From NCBI RefSeq assembly GCF_001908205.1, contig NZ_LGHL01000057.1:1-64000 (forward strand): DNA of 64,000 bases, in the 5' to 3' direction. A model generated the notes under the pieces. That model worked only from the letters and a program-made list of their open reading frames with translations. It was not told where the DNA came from and did not search any database. Shown piece after piece: positions 37,105 through 45,864 of the stretch. The position numbers were made by a program, and so were the translations under genes. The DNA comes from Bradyrhizobium sp. NAS80.1 (GTDB lineage Bacteria > Pseudomonadota > Alphaproteobacteria > Rhizobiales > Xanthobacteraceae). The number at the start of each line of letters is the position of its first letter. Position 1 is the first letter of the stretch.

Positions 37105-38634
37105 CTACATCGACGAACCATCGAGATGTTTTCGCGATCCGCCGAACACCGTGAAGCTGAGTGCTGCGAGGAGCCAGACACTGACGCCGCCATAGAGCAT
37201 AACTCGGCCAAAGCCGTCGGCAAGGGCGTGGTGAACAAGAGCATCTGATACTCCCTGCCCTGATGAGTTGGCGGTGCCGGCCGCAATTCTCTCCGCGAGA
37301 GAACGCAGCGCGGAGGCATCCGTGTCGAGCGGCAGGTTCGCTTCAAGTGAAGACAGCACACCCTCGACCAGAATGAACCCCATTATCGGGATGTTGATGG
37401 CGAGCGAAATCATGCGCGCGCTCATGTCGATGCCCGACGCCATGCCGGAGCGTGCCGGAGGGACAGCGCCCGTTGTGGTGTTGGTGACTGGCGTGTTTGT
37501 CAGTCCCAGCCCTACGCCGGAAAGAATGCAGCCTGGCAGCATGGTCAGCCAGCTCGCGGTCTCGGCACCACTGCCGAGCTTCATCAGGACGAAGCCAAGG
37601 CCGATCGTGAACAGGCCGGCGGGGATGACGAGGCGAGCCTGATAGCGCAGCGACAGACGCTCGGCCAACGGTGGCACGACCAGGGCCGGCAGCGTATAGG
37701 CGAGCAGGCCCAACCCGGCGGCGACGCCGTCATAGCCAAGGCCCGCCTGGAACCAGATCGGCAGATAGATCATGAAGGGCCAGAAGCTCACGTTCATCGC
37801 TACGGAGCCGATAATCGCACCCGAAAACGCACGGATGCGGAACACCGAGAAGTCGAACATCGGCCTCGGGGCGAGCTTTTCGACGATAACAAACGCCATG
37901 AAGCTCGCGACCGCTGCACCCAGGATCGAAAGCGCCGTCGAACTGCCGAAGCCAAATTCAGGCCCCTGAGTGATGAAGAACGCCAGGCAGAACACCGCTA
38001 CAGACAGTGTAGCGATGCCGGGAAGATCAAGACGGATCGCCTCAGGATCTCGCGATTCCTGCACGCCGCTAACCGCCAGCAGCAACGCCACGATGCTGAG
38101 TGCCACATGGACGAGGAACACCCACTCCCAGCTCCATAGAGCAGCGATAGTGCCTCCGATGAGCGGACCAAATCCCAGCCCTACGCCTGAAACAATGCCC
38201 CACCAGCCGAAGGCCATGCCACGCTCGCGCGCCGTGCGAAACTGGTGCGACAGGACGGCGATCTGGCACACCAGCATCGCACCGCCGCTCAACCCTTGAA
38301 GAAAACGGGCGCCGATCAGCACCGGCACGCTTTCGGTGATCCCGCAAGCCAGAGAGGCCAGACCGAATGCCGCGATGCTGCCGATGAAGATGCGCTTGCG
38401 ACCGAAGCGGTCGGCCAGCGCGCCCGTCGCCATCAGCACCATCGTCACGCCGATCGTATAGGCGTTCATGATCCACTGAAGCTGCCGGAAATCCGCATGC
38501 AGTAGCTGTTCCAGCGTCGGCAGGATCGCCGGTACGCTGGAGATTTCCAGCCCAAACATCAAGGCAGAAAGACAAACGGCAGCGAGCGCTATGGCGCTTC
38601 TGCTGCTGGTTGGTGCGGATACAGCAAGGGTCAT
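37105..38634 (-). CDS. MFS transporter, DHA2 (EmrB/QacA) type
   Basis: A 509-residue inner-membrane protein with about fourteen membrane segments. The motif A region (GALADRFGRKRIFIGS) between helices 2 and 3 and motif C (GGWGIVSGVGLGFGPLIGG-like, in helix 5) mark a proton-drug antiporter. It is divergent from a LysR regulator across a 167-bp AT-rich region, the usual layout for inducible efflux. It ends 12 bp from the convergent DUF900 gene. The exported compound is unknown. Confidence 0.88.
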   Translation of the reverse strand: MTLAVSAPTSSRSAIALAAVCLSALMFGLEISSVPAILPTLEQLLHADFRQLQWIMNAYTIGVTMVLMATGALADRFGRKRIFIGSIAAFGLASLACGITESVPVLIGARFLQGLSGGAMLVCQIAVLSHQFRTARERGMAFGWWGIVSGVGLGFGPLIGGTIAALWSWEWVFLVHVALSIVALLLAVSGVQESRDPEAIRLDLPGIATLSVAVFCLAFFITQGPEFGFGSSTALSILGAAVASFMAFVIVEKLAPRPMFDFSVFRIRAFSGAIIGSVAMNVSFWPFMIYLPIWFQAGLGYDGVAAGLGLLAYTLPALVVPPLAERLSLRYQARLVIPAGLFTIGLGFVLMKLGSGAETASWLTMLPGCILSGVGLGLTNTPVTNTTTGAVPPARSGMASGIDMSARMISLAINIPIMGFILVEGVLSSLEANLPLDTDASALRSLAERIAAGTANSSGQGVSDALVHHALADGFGRVMLYGGVSVWLLAALSFTVFGGSRKHLDGSSM

Positions 38635-38801
38635 GCTTCAGCCTTTCGTCGTCGGGAACCGCAACGGCGAAATCCGGTCATGACGGAAGGCGCACTCGCA
38701 TCGGTCCGCGTGTTGCAGAGTTGAGGCAGCCTAGCGAAAGCTTGACCATAACTAAATTGGATGCTTCGATATTTCAGAGATAACAAATTCGGATTATTAA
38801 G

Positions 38802-39656
38802 ATGACTACGCTTGATGTGGACTCTGTCCAGGCGTTCGTCGCCATAGCCGATCTACAGAGCTTCACCCGCGCGGCCGAAGCGCTCGGAACCACACAGGGC
38901 GCTATCAGCGTGAAGCTTAAGCGGCTTGAAGACCGGCTCGGCCAGCGGCTCATCGAGCGGACGCCCCGCTCGGTACGCCTGTCGGCGCAAGGTGCCGTGT
39001 TCCTCGTGGGCGCGCGCGAATTTCTTACTGCTCACGACCGTGCCATGGCGGGCCTTTCGGCAGGACCTCGCCGCTTCGGCCTCGGCATCGCAGCCCATGT
39101 CGCCGGACCGGAGGTGCCGACCCTTTTGGCCCGCCTCAACGCCCACGATCCCGGCCTGACGATAGAAGTGCGGATGGACAATGCGCGCGTGCTGCTGGAC
39201 GCCTTCGATCGCGGCGAACTCGACGCTGTTATCATTCGGCGCGAGGACGACCGGCGCGATGGCGAGGTTCTTGGGCCGGAGCATTTCGGCTGGTTCGCTG
39301 CCCCGCAGTTTGAACATCGTCGGGGCGAACCGTTGCGGCTAGCTGCGCTATCGCCCGCCTGCGGTGTGCGCGACATTGCCACCCGCGCGCTGGACAGTGC
39401 TTCCATCCCCTGGACGGAGATCTTCCTTGGCGGCACGTCATCGATGGTAACGGCCGCCGTCTCGGCCGGCCTCGCCATTTCGGCCTTTTCGCGTCGCCTT
39501 GCGCCTCCCGGCACGATCGAGGTCAGCCAGCGCTTCGGCCTTCCGCCGCTTCCCCCCTCCGAGATCGTGATGTTCTCCACGCTCACCGACCTGAAATCCC
39601 GTGAAGCTCTGCGGACGATCGCTGCCGGCTTCCGCGACCATCGACCGAGTTCGTGA
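38802..39656 (+). CDS. LysR-family transcriptional regulator
   Basis: A 284-residue regulator. The winged helix-turn-helix is at residues 5-65 (FVAIADLQSFTRAAEALGTT, then QGAISVKLKRLEDRLGQRL), followed by a periplasmic-binding-like effector domain. It is divergent from the DHA2 efflux gene and probably controls it; the intergenic region is rich in A and T, but I did not identify a clear T-N11-A dyad. After its stop comes only a fragment of a hydrolase gene. Confidence 0.9.
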   Translation: MTTLDVDSVQAFVAIADLQSFTRAAEALGTTQGAISVKLKRLEDRLGQRLIERTPRSVRLSAQGAVFLVGAREFLTAHDRAMAGLSAGPRRFGLGIAAHVAGPEVPTLLARLNAHDPGLTIEVRMDNARVLLDAFDRGELDAVIIRREDDRRDGEVLGPEHFGWFAAPQFEHRRGEPLRLAALSPACGVRDIATRALDSASIPWTEIFLGGTSSMVTAAVSAGLAISAFSRRLAPPGTIEVSQRFGLPPLPPSEIVMFSTLTDLKSREALRTIAAGFRDHRPSS

Positions 39657-39669
39657 GGGAAAGAACAGC

Positions 39670-39717
39670 ATGCCCCGCTTCGTTGTCATTCATGGAGCTT
39701 GGCATGGCAGCAGGTCC
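39670..39717 (+). pseudogene. N-terminal fragment of an alpha/beta hydrolase
   Basis: An ATG 13 bp after the LysR stop starts MPRFVVIHGAWHGS, the first strand and oxyanion loop of salicylate-esterase-like alpha/beta hydrolases. After about 15 residues the similarity ends abruptly at the 3' end of the convergent MarR gene. It marks a deletion or rearrangement junction near 39715. Confidence 0.55.
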
Positions 39718-39752
39718 TTGGATCGCGCTGCGCTGTTGTCAGAGGTCGCCCG

Positions 39753-40238
39753 TCATCGTATCGAGACGAGCATCTTCTCCAGCAGGGCGGACAATCGCGC
39801 CTGCTCGCCATCGTTGAGCCCGGACATGATTGCGTGCTGGTTCGCGACATGCGCCGTGACCGCTTTGTCAATGAGGTCGAACCCGGACGTGGTCAAGGCG
39901 ACGAGCGTGCCGCGCCCGTCCGCCGGATTGGGGCGGCGTTCGATGAAGCCCGCCTTTTCCAGCCGGTCGATGCGGTTGGTCATGCTGCCCGACGAGATCA
40001 TTGCGGCTTCGTAAAGTGCGGTCGGCGTAAGAGCATAGGGTGAGCCGCTGCGTCGCAGCGTCGCCAGCACGTCGAACTCCCCCGGCTGGAGGCCGAAGGA
40101 AGCGAAGACCGGATTCAGCCACTCGCGCGTGACGATGAGCACGACCTCAGCCAGACGCCCCAGCAGAACCATCGGTCCTGTCGCAAGATCGGGTCGCTCC
40201 CGCGCCCATTGCTCCGCAGCCCTCCTCGCCCTGTCCAT
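39753..40238 (-). CDS. MarR-family transcriptional regulator
   Basis: A 161-residue dimeric regulator with the winged helix-turn-helix LTPTALYEAAMISSGSMTNR followed by LEKAGFIERRPNPADGRGTLV, the wing with the conserved Asp-x-Arg. It is divergent from an MFS gene. The 102-bp region between them carries two tandem palindromic boxes starting 13 bp from its start codon, so autorepression and control of the transporter by a small phenolic-type ligand are likely. Intact. Confidence 0.9.
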   Translation of the reverse strand: MDRARRAAEQWARERPDLATGPMVLLGRLAEVVLIVTREWLNPVFASFGLQPGEFDVLATLRRSGSPYALTPTALYEAAMISSGSMTNRIDRLEKAGFIERRPNPADGRGTLVALTTSGFDLIDKAVTAHVANQHAIMSGLNDGEQARLSALLEKMLVSIR

Positions 40239-40250
40239 CGCCGACCACCT

Positions 40251-40286
40251 ATCTTGACATCGAGATACATATCTCTACATCAAGAT
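40251..40286. promoter_or_regulatory. tandem MarR operator pair
   Basis: Two 16-bp near-palindromes, ATCTTGACATCGAGAT (40251-40266) and ATCTCTACATCAAGAT (40271-40286), have centres exactly 20 bp apart. Together they also form a larger inverted repeat (TATCTTGA and GAGATA arms). The spacing places two dimers on the same helix face. They lie between the divergent MarR and MFS genes. Confidence 0.75.
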
Positions 40287-40340
40287 AGATAACAATCGTT
40301 ACCTTTGTCAAAGGCCTGGTCGATCCAGGCGGGAGTCCCC

Positions 40341-41504
40341 ATGACATCAGTGCAAGCCCGGCTGGCATTTCCGGCCACGATCCTGCTTGTCGGCATCAAT
40401 CTGCGTCCGACGATCGCGGCGATCGGCCCTTTGCTCGACGGCATCCAACGCGACACCGGGCTGAGCGACAGCGGCGCCAGCCTGTTGACGGCTCTGCCCG
40501 TCGCCCTGATGGGTATCTGCCTGCTCGGCACGGGCCGGCTTCAGCAGGCTATCGGACGCCACCGCGGCGTCGCTGTCGGGCTGGTTTTCATCGGGTTGGC
40601 CTGTCTGGCGCGATGGGTCTCGCATGGCATGGGCACATTGCTGGCAACGGCGATTCTGGGCGGTGTGGGCATCGCCATGGTGCAGGCGTTGATGCCGGCC
40701 ATCATCCGCGAGCAGGCTGGCAATCGATCGGCCGGCCTTATGGGGCTCTATTCGACCGCCATCATGGGTGGAGCGATGGTTTCGGCGGCGGCAAGTCCAT
40801 GGATCGGTAATCTGGGGGGATGGTCCGTCGCGCTGGGGATTTGGGCCCTGCCGGTTGTCGCAGGCTTGTCGGCATGGCTGATGCGCGGCCACGTCAGCAG
40901 GACAGGAAATGCGTCTGATGGTTTTGGGATCTACAGGAAGGCGCGCGCCTGGCTGTTGCTTGCCTTTTTTGGATTTGGGACCGGCGCCTACACGCTTGTG
41001 CTGGCATGGCTGCCGCCTTTCTACACCCAGCTCGGATGGCCGGCGACGGTGGCAGGTGCGATGCTGGGCGCGCTGACCTTCGCGGAGGTGATCGCGGGCA
41101 TCGCGGTGTCGGTCTGGATCGATCGCTTCCCGGATCGTCGCCCGGCATTGTTCCTCGCAATCGCTGCTCTGCTGGCCGGGCTGGCCTGTCTCTGTCTCGC
41201 GCCGCTCGCACTGGCCTGGCCGGCGGCGATATTGGCTGGCCTCGGCATCGGCGCACTGTTTCCGCTATCGCTGATCATTGCCATGGATCATGGCACCAAC
41301 GCCGCCGAGGCCGGCGCGATCGCGGGCTTCGTGCAGGGTGGCGGCTATCTGCTGGCGGCGCTCCTTCCCCTGGTTGCCGGCCTGCTCCGGCAGGAGTTGA
41401 GCGATCTCACACCGGCATGGCTGTTAATGGCCGGCCTCTGCGTGGTTCTGGCGGGTATGGCGCGTCGCTTCCGGCCCGGCGACCGCATTGCTCTTTCCGC
41501 CTGA
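40341..41504 (+). CDS. MFS transporter, CynX/NimT type
   Basis: A 387-residue transporter with about twelve membrane helices. The early GINLRPTIAAIGPLLDGIQ segment and the GLMGLYSTAIMGGAM-type helix 5 identify the CynX/NimT (cyanate/nitroimidazole) group. The start MTSVQA is preceded by GGGAG; twelve upstream in-frame codons would run back towards the operator. It is divergent from the MarR regulator and likely repressed by it. A broken hydrolase gene follows after 14 bp and was probably part of the same transcript. Confidence 0.88.
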   Translation: MTSVQARLAFPATILLVGINLRPTIAAIGPLLDGIQRDTGLSDSGASLLTALPVALMGICLLGTGRLQQAIGRHRGVAVGLVFIGLACLARWVSHGMGTLLATAILGGVGIAMVQALMPAIIREQAGNRSAGLMGLYSTAIMGGAMVSAAASPWIGNLGGWSVALGIWALPVVAGLSAWLMRGHVSRTGNASDGFGIYRKARAWLLLAFFGFGTGAYTLVLAWLPPFYTQLGWPATVAGAMLGALTFAEVIAGIAVSVWIDRFPDRRPALFLAIAALLAGLACLCLAPLALAWPAAILAGLGIGALFPLSLIIAMDHGTNAAEAGAIAGFVQGGGYLLAALLPLVAGLLRQELSDLTPAWLLMAGLCVVLAGMARRFRPGDRIALSA

Positions 41505-41518
41505 TCGAAGGTGATCCC

Positions 41519-41961
41519 ATGGCTTTCTACAATGCATTCTCCCGTGGCAATTACTTCATGGCCTTTGGCGAGGGCCGCCCGATCCTGCTCCTGTCGCCCG
41601 ACTTGAACAGACCTGGCCATCGCTTGTCTCGCCGGCCTTCCAGGCCACGGCGGAAGGAATGCGAACCTATCAGATCTGGCACGGCATCGCCGCCACGACG
41701 GACGGGCGTTCGCTGGCGCATGTCGCACGGGGAATAGGTGGGTTCGACGTGCGCGACCGCCTCGCGACTCTGCCGATGCCCGCCCTCTTCATTGCGGGAT
41801 ATCTCGACAGGATGTCGGTCCCCGAAGAGAGTCAGAGAATGGCGAGTGCCGCGCCGCGCGGGCATTATGCGTGCATCGGGGGCGCGGCTCATATCTCGAA
41901 TGTGGATTCCGCCGAAGCCTTCACCGATCGGCTGATGGCGTTTTTGGTTCCTGAAGCTTGA
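41519..41961 (+). pseudogene. alpha/beta hydrolase-like gene, frameshifted and shortened
   Basis: The start MAFYNAFSRGNYFMAFGEGR and the phrase PILLLSPD are in one frame; from about 41604 the sequence continues in another as TWPSLVSPAFQATAEGMRTY, then PMPALFIAGYLDRMSVPEES and an end AHISNVDSAEAFTDRLMAFL that is the typical C-terminal His region. A one-base deletion near 41604 accounts for the frame change. Even when repaired it has about 147 residues and lacks the nucleophile elbow, so an internal deletion is also likely. Confidence 0.6.
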
Positions 41962-42177
41962 GGCATCCAGCGCTCTGTTCTCTCGCAGCGCGTCGAGGTC
42001 GCCGATAGCGAAGTTCGCATCATGGGATCGAGGTCAGAACTGCTGCGAACGCTTGTGGCCGCTTCCAGCGGGAAATCAGCGGCGTTCGGCGTTCATAGTT
42101 TTGTACCGAAGTGGCGCGCCCGGAACGATTCGAACGCCCGAACCAATTGCGGCATTCGAGGGCAAAGCCTATGCTGA
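41962..42177 (+). pseudogene. C-terminal remnant resembling a serine recombinase
   Basis: An open stretch of 71 codons in frame directly after the hydrolase stop reads QRVEVADSEVRIMGSRSELL, then TLVAASSGKSAAFGVHSFVP and KWRARNDSNAR. This resembles the end of large resolvase/recombinase proteins found on rhizobial islands, whose last codons commonly run over a tRNA-derived attachment sequence, as here at 42112. No catalytic domain remains. Identification is from memory of the family and is moderate. Confidence 0.45.
42112..42136 (+). repeat. attachment-site-like direct repeat (left copy of tRNA-Arg 3' end)
   Basis: These 25 bases are identical to 51928-51952, the 3' end of the tRNA-Arg gene including its CCA, in the same orientation. 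The match extends to about 32 bp with two differences. A partial tRNA copy about 9.8 kb from an intact tRNA is the classic footprint of site-specific integration. Confidence 0.75.
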
Positions 42178-42259
42178 AGTCCGGCAATCACGCGGCCGCC
42201 CATCGTGGGGCGGGGGCAGCCTCACGGTGGATGGCTCGCATACCCATCCGGAGGACGCC

Positions 42260-42751
42260 ATGTCCATTGCTCCCACGCTGCACCGATATCTGGCTGCAGA
42301 GAACATCCAGTATGCCGAGATCCCGCACGATCTCACCATGTCATCCACCCGTACGGCGCAGGCTTGCCACGTCTCGGGCGATCGTCTCGCCAAGGCCGTC
42401 GTACTGCGGCATGACGGCGGCTATATGCTCGCGGTCGTACCCGCATCGCACCATCTCAACCTGCCCGACTTGAAAGAAAGGCTTGGCGAGGATCTCGTGA
42501 TGGCCAACGAAACCGAGATCAACCGGCTGTTCGCGGATTGCGCGCACGGCGCCGTGCCGGCCGTCGGCCGGTGCTACGGGCTCGATCTCATCGTCGATGA
42601 CAGTCTCCGGGCCCAGCCCGAGGTCTATATCGAAGCCGGCGATCACGAGACACTGCTCCAGCTCACGCATGCGCAGTTCGAGCACCTGACGGCCAATGCG
42701 CCGCATGGACGCTTCAGCATGCACGACGGACGCGGCACGTCGACGAACTGA
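42260..42751 (+). CDS. YbaK/prolyl-tRNA editing domain protein
   Basis: A 163-residue protein of the YbaK/ProX (aminoacyl-tRNA deacylase) family, which removes wrongly attached amino acids from tRNA. The VSGDRLAKAVVLRHDGGYML segment, with the conserved catalytic-pocket lysine, and LAVVPASHHLNLPDL follow the family pattern. GGAGG lies just before the ATG. In-frame sequence upstream is translation of the tRNA-derived repeat and is not part of the gene. It is the first intact gene inside the repeat-bounded segment. Confidence 0.82.
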   Translation: MSIAPTLHRYLAAENIQYAEIPHDLTMSSTRTAQACHVSGDRLAKAVVLRHDGGYMLAVVPASHHLNLPDLKERLGEDLVMANETEINRLFADCAHGAVPAVGRCYGLDLIVDDSLRAQPEVYIEAGDHETLLQLTHAQFEHLTANAPHGRFSMHDGRGTSTN

Positions 42752-42845
42752 TCCTAGCGACGCCTTCGTCGCAGCGCGCGTGCGGTCGCGCGCGGTTCGT
42801 TGTATCGTCACATCGCGGGGGCTGCGTTCACAACGGAGGTCCTCC

Positions 42846-43268
42846 ATGAAGGTCAAGGAAGTAATGCACAAGGGCGTCGATTGGGTCAGCCCCGACACCC
42901 CAATCACCGAGATTGCGAAGTTGATGAATGGGCACGACGTCGGCTGCATTCCGATCGGCGAAGACGACCATTTGATCGGGATGGTGACCGATCGCGACAT
43001 CGTCTGCAAAGGCCTTGCGAGCAAGGACTTCAACGCCGCGCGCATGACAGCGCGGGACGTGATGACCGAAGGCATCCATTGCTGCCGGGAAGACGACGAC
43101 CTAGCGAAAGCCGTGCATCACATGGAGACGCTGAAGGTCCGCAGGCTGCCCGTGATCAACAAGAGCAAGCGGATGGTCGGCATGATCAGCCTGGGTGATG
43201 TCGGCCAATCCGCCACCGCGGATCTGTTGACCCAATGGGTCAAGAGCGTGTCGGCTCATCATCATTGA
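42846..43268 (+). CDS. CBS domain protein
   Basis: A 140-residue protein made of two CBS motifs (MKVKEVMHKGVDWVSPDTPI to IVCKGL, and TARDVMTEGIHCC to MISLGDV), which together bind adenine nucleotides such as AMP or ATP. GGAGGT precedes the ATG. Stand-alone CBS pairs usually sense energy state. There is no adjacent partner gene except the sodium symporter unit 320 bp downstream. Confidence 0.88.
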   Translation: MKVKEVMHKGVDWVSPDTPITEIAKLMNGHDVGCIPIGEDDHLIGMVTDRDIVCKGLASKDFNAARMTARDVMTEGIHCCREDDDLAKAVHHMETLKVRRLPVINKSKRMVGMISLGDVGQSATADLLTQWVKSVSAHHH

Positions 43269-43589
43269 GACAATGCCGCCTCATGCGGAACTGCGTCGGA
43301 TCGCTCACCGAACCCGCCGCCGGCGAACGGGCGGCGGGTGATCCGTCATTGGCATCCAGCCATTGTGACAGTCGACGCGTATGCCGTTGTGCTGCAATGC
43401 GGCTGAAGGCTCGCCATAACCGAAAGAGGGATGGAACTCGGGAACAGGTGATGCGTTACGACGACGCGGATGAGAAGGCTGCGTGGGAAGGTGACGAGCC
43501 CCGGCTTTCGCTGCCGGGATCATCGAGATAGCTTCGCTACAGTCCGCTTCATTGACCGGCATCGGCGCACCTCGGTGAAGGAGGTCTGC
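43269..43589. other. intergenic region with a hairpin
   Basis: This 321-bp gap has a stem at 43312-43321 / 43330-43339 (ACCCGCCGCC with GGCGGCGGGT) that may end the CBS transcript. Otherwise no convincing gene is seen; a 98-codon frame that starts inside the CBS gene lacks a ribosome site and any family signal. The promoter for the DUF3311-symporter pair should lie in its right part. Confidence 0.5.
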
Positions 43590-43826
43590 ATGTCAAATGG
43601 CGTCGGTTCGAAATCCAGCATCCAGCAAGCAGCCACCGGCCGCACCGTATGGAGCTGGTGGTATCTGCTCTTCCTCATTCAATTCGTCGCCGTTCTCTGG
43701 CCACCGTTCTACAACGTGGAAGAACCTGACTTCATCGGCATTCCATTCTTCTACTGGTACCAGCTTCTCTGGATCATCCTTGGAGCCATCCTGACCGCAA
43801 TCGTCTATTTCGCAACTGAGGACTAG
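43590..43826 (+). CDS. DUF3311 small membrane protein
   Basis: A 78-residue protein with two membrane helices (YLLFLIQFVAVLWPPFYNV and YWYQLLWIILGAILTAIVYF). The WPPFYN motif between them is the DUF3311 signature. AAGGAGG precedes the ATG. DUF3311 genes typically lie directly upstream of a sodium:solute symporter gene, as here, and the small protein is thought to be its accessory subunit. Confidence 0.85.
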   Translation: MSNGVGSKSSIQQAATGRTVWSWWYLLFLIQFVAVLWPPFYNVEEPDFIGIPFFYWYQLLWIILGAILTAIVYFATED

Positions 43827-43896
43827 CCGCGCCCGCGGGCGCGATCACACAGGAGGGAAGACGAATAACGAAGGAGGGCCAATCGGGAGGAATGCC

Positions 43897-45450
43897 GTGC
43901 AGGACGTAAACTGGACTGCGTTGAGCATCTTCGTGGTGCTATTTGCCCTGATCACGTGGCTCGGCTTCGCTGCAGCGCGGTGGCGCAGGGGCGACCTCGA
44001 TCAGTTGCACGAATGGGGCCTGGGCGGACGCCGCTTCGGCACAATCGTCACCTGGTTCTTGATCGGCGGCGACCTCTACACGGCCTACACCTTCATTGCC
44101 GTTCCGGCGCTGGCTTTCGGGGCCGGCGCGGTCGCCTTCTTCGCTGTCCCGTATACGATCGTCGCTTATCCCATTCTCTTCCTGTTTTTTCCGCGGCTTT
44201 GGTACGTCTGCCACCGGCACAACTACATCACGGCCGCCGACTTCGTCCGCGGGCGCTTCGGCAATCGCTGGCTCGCACTGGCGATGGCGGTCACCGGCAT
44301 CGTCGCGACGTTGCCCTACATTGCGCTCCAGCTTGTCGGACTTCAGGTCGTGATCGGAGGGATGGGCGTTTCCGGCGAGGGCTACAGTGGCGACCTGCCG
44401 TTGCTGCTCGCGTTCATCATCCTCGCTGCCTTCACGTATTCCAGCGGACTGCGGGCCCCCGCGTCAATCGCCATCGTCAAGGACATCCTGATCTACGTCA
44501 CGGCGTTCGCCGCTGTCGTGGCCGTTCCCATACAGCTTGGCGGCTTTGAAAAGATCTTCGCAGCCGTACCGGACTCGAAACTCCTGCTGGCTACGCCCGG
44601 CGCCAATACGACCGGCGCGTACGGCGCATACGCGACGCTGGCGCTCGGATCGGCGTTTGCGCTCTTCCTTTACCCCCATTCGATCACGGGCATCCTGAGT
44701 GCCAGCAGCGGACGCGCCGTTCGACGCAACGCGGCACTTCTGCCGGCTTATTCATTCATGCTTGGCCTGCTTGCACTCGTCGGCTTCTTCGCGATTGCCG
44801 CAGGCGTCGGCAATCTTCCCGAATACGCAACCGGCTTCAGACAGTTCGGCAACAACTTTGCGGTGCCGGCGCTGTTCCTCCACACCTTCCCGTCATGGTT
44901 TGTCGGCATCGCCTTTGCCGCCATCGGCATCGGAGCGCTCGTGCCGGCTGCGATCATGTCGATCGCTGCCGCCAATCTCTACACGCGCAACATTCACCGC
45001 GAATTCATCAACGGTGCGCCCACCGACAAGCAGGAAGCGCAGATGGCAAAGTGGGTGTCGCTCATCGTCAAGTTCGGCGCGCTGGCCTTCATCGTGTTCG
45101 TGCCATCGAAATTTGCGATCTACCTGCAGCTCCTCGGTGGAATCTGGATCATCCAGACGCTGCCTGCCGTGATGCTCGGCGTCTACACGCGTTGGTTCAA
45201 CGATTGGGCGCTGGTCGTCGGATGGGCCGCGGGAATAGTCGCAGGCAGCGCAATGTTCGTCGCCGCGAACCTCACCCCGACCTATGCTCTTGCGGTAGGC
45301 GATTTCACCTTTCCCGGCTATTCGGCGCTGTACGCCGTGATCCTCAACCTCATTCTGACAATCGTCCTCACGCCGCTGTTCAATCTCGTCCGCCACACGT
45401 CGGCCGATGAGACTCTCGCGGCCGAGTATCGGGCGCCGTTGCGAACCTGA
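43897..45450 (+). CDS. sodium:solute symporter family protein
   Basis: A 517-residue transporter of the SSS family with about thirteen membrane helices. The WGLGGRRFGTIVTWFLIGGD segment and the NYITAADFVRGRFGNRWLAL region are typical of the organic-acid/monocarboxylate branch. The start is GTG, with GGGAGG six bases upstream. It pairs with the DUF3311 gene 70 bp before it. The likely role is sodium-driven uptake of a small carboxylate; the substrate is not determined. Confidence 0.9.
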   Translation: MQDVNWTALSIFVVLFALITWLGFAAARWRRGDLDQLHEWGLGGRRFGTIVTWFLIGGDLYTAYTFIAVPALAFGAGAVAFFAVPYTIVAYPILFLFFPRLWYVCHRHNYITAADFVRGRFGNRWLALAMAVTGIVATLPYIALQLVGLQVVIGGMGVSGEGYSGDLPLLLAFIILAAFTYSSGLRAPASIAIVKDILIYVTAFAAVVAVPIQLGGFEKIFAAVPDSKLLLATPGANTTGAYGAYATLALGSAFALFLYPHSITGILSASSGRAVRRNAALLPAYSFMLGLLALVGFFAIAAGVGNLPEYATGFRQFGNNFAVPALFLHTFPSWFVGIAFAAIGIGALVPAAIMSIAAANLYTRNIHREFINGAPTDKQEAQMAKWVSLIVKFGALAFIVFVPSKFAIYLQLLGGIWIIQTLPAVMLGVYTRWFNDWALVVGWAAGIVAGSAMFVAANLTPTYALAVGDFTFPGYSALYAVILNLILTIVLTPLFNLVRHTSADETLAAEYRAPLRT

Positions 45451-45533
45451 GGAAGCATCGCCCGGCTCGACGAGCCGCGACGGTGGCCAGAGCGGTGCCT
45501 TGCGGTCTCAATCCCGATCGTTTCGGCGAGCCC

Positions 45534-45836
45534 TCACGAGAGGGTCTGGATTTCGCTATCGCAAACCACCAGACGCGCGATGAAACCGGCCATATAGGCC
45601 TTCATTTCCTGGTGAACCGAGCTGACCTGATAGCGATCGTGAGCGGCCGAATCGGCAAATGCGCCTATGACAGCATACTCCAGCCCGTCGGAGCGGCTTG
45701 CCACGTTACGCTGAAAATCATAGTCGGCGACGCCGTCGCATTCCGCCCTGATGCGCGCGCAATAGTGCCGGACGCGCTCATGGAATTGCGCATCGGCATC
45801 ACGACTGAGCTGCATCATTACCACGTGCAGGAACAT
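45534..45836 (-). CDS. Dabb family protein (stress-responsive A/B barrel)
   Basis: A 100-residue protein that begins MFLHVVMMQLSRDADAQFHE and ends with a KAYMAGFIARLVVCDSE segment, the ferredoxin-like Dabb fold. Such proteins are small dimers and some act in aromatic or polyketide metabolism. It lies 28 bp after the short-chain dehydrogenase gene on the same strand, so it belongs to that transcript and may assist the same pathway. Confidence 0.75.
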   Translation of the reverse strand: MFLHVVMMQLSRDADAQFHERVRHYCARIRAECDGVADYDFQRNVASRSDGLEYAVIGAFADSAAHDRYQVSSVHQEMKAYMAGFIARLVVCDSEIQTLS

Positions 45837-45864
45837 CAATTTGCAGGCGCGCTGGGCGCCCCCC

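Noticed and set aside
42111-42473. ORF starting MARPERFERPNQL
   Set aside because: Its start is a translation of the tRNA-derived repeat, and the remainder is an out-of-frame shadow of the YbaK gene.
43235-43531. 98-codon ORF after the CBS gene
   Set aside because: It starts inside the CBS gene in another frame, has no ribosome site and no recognisable feature.
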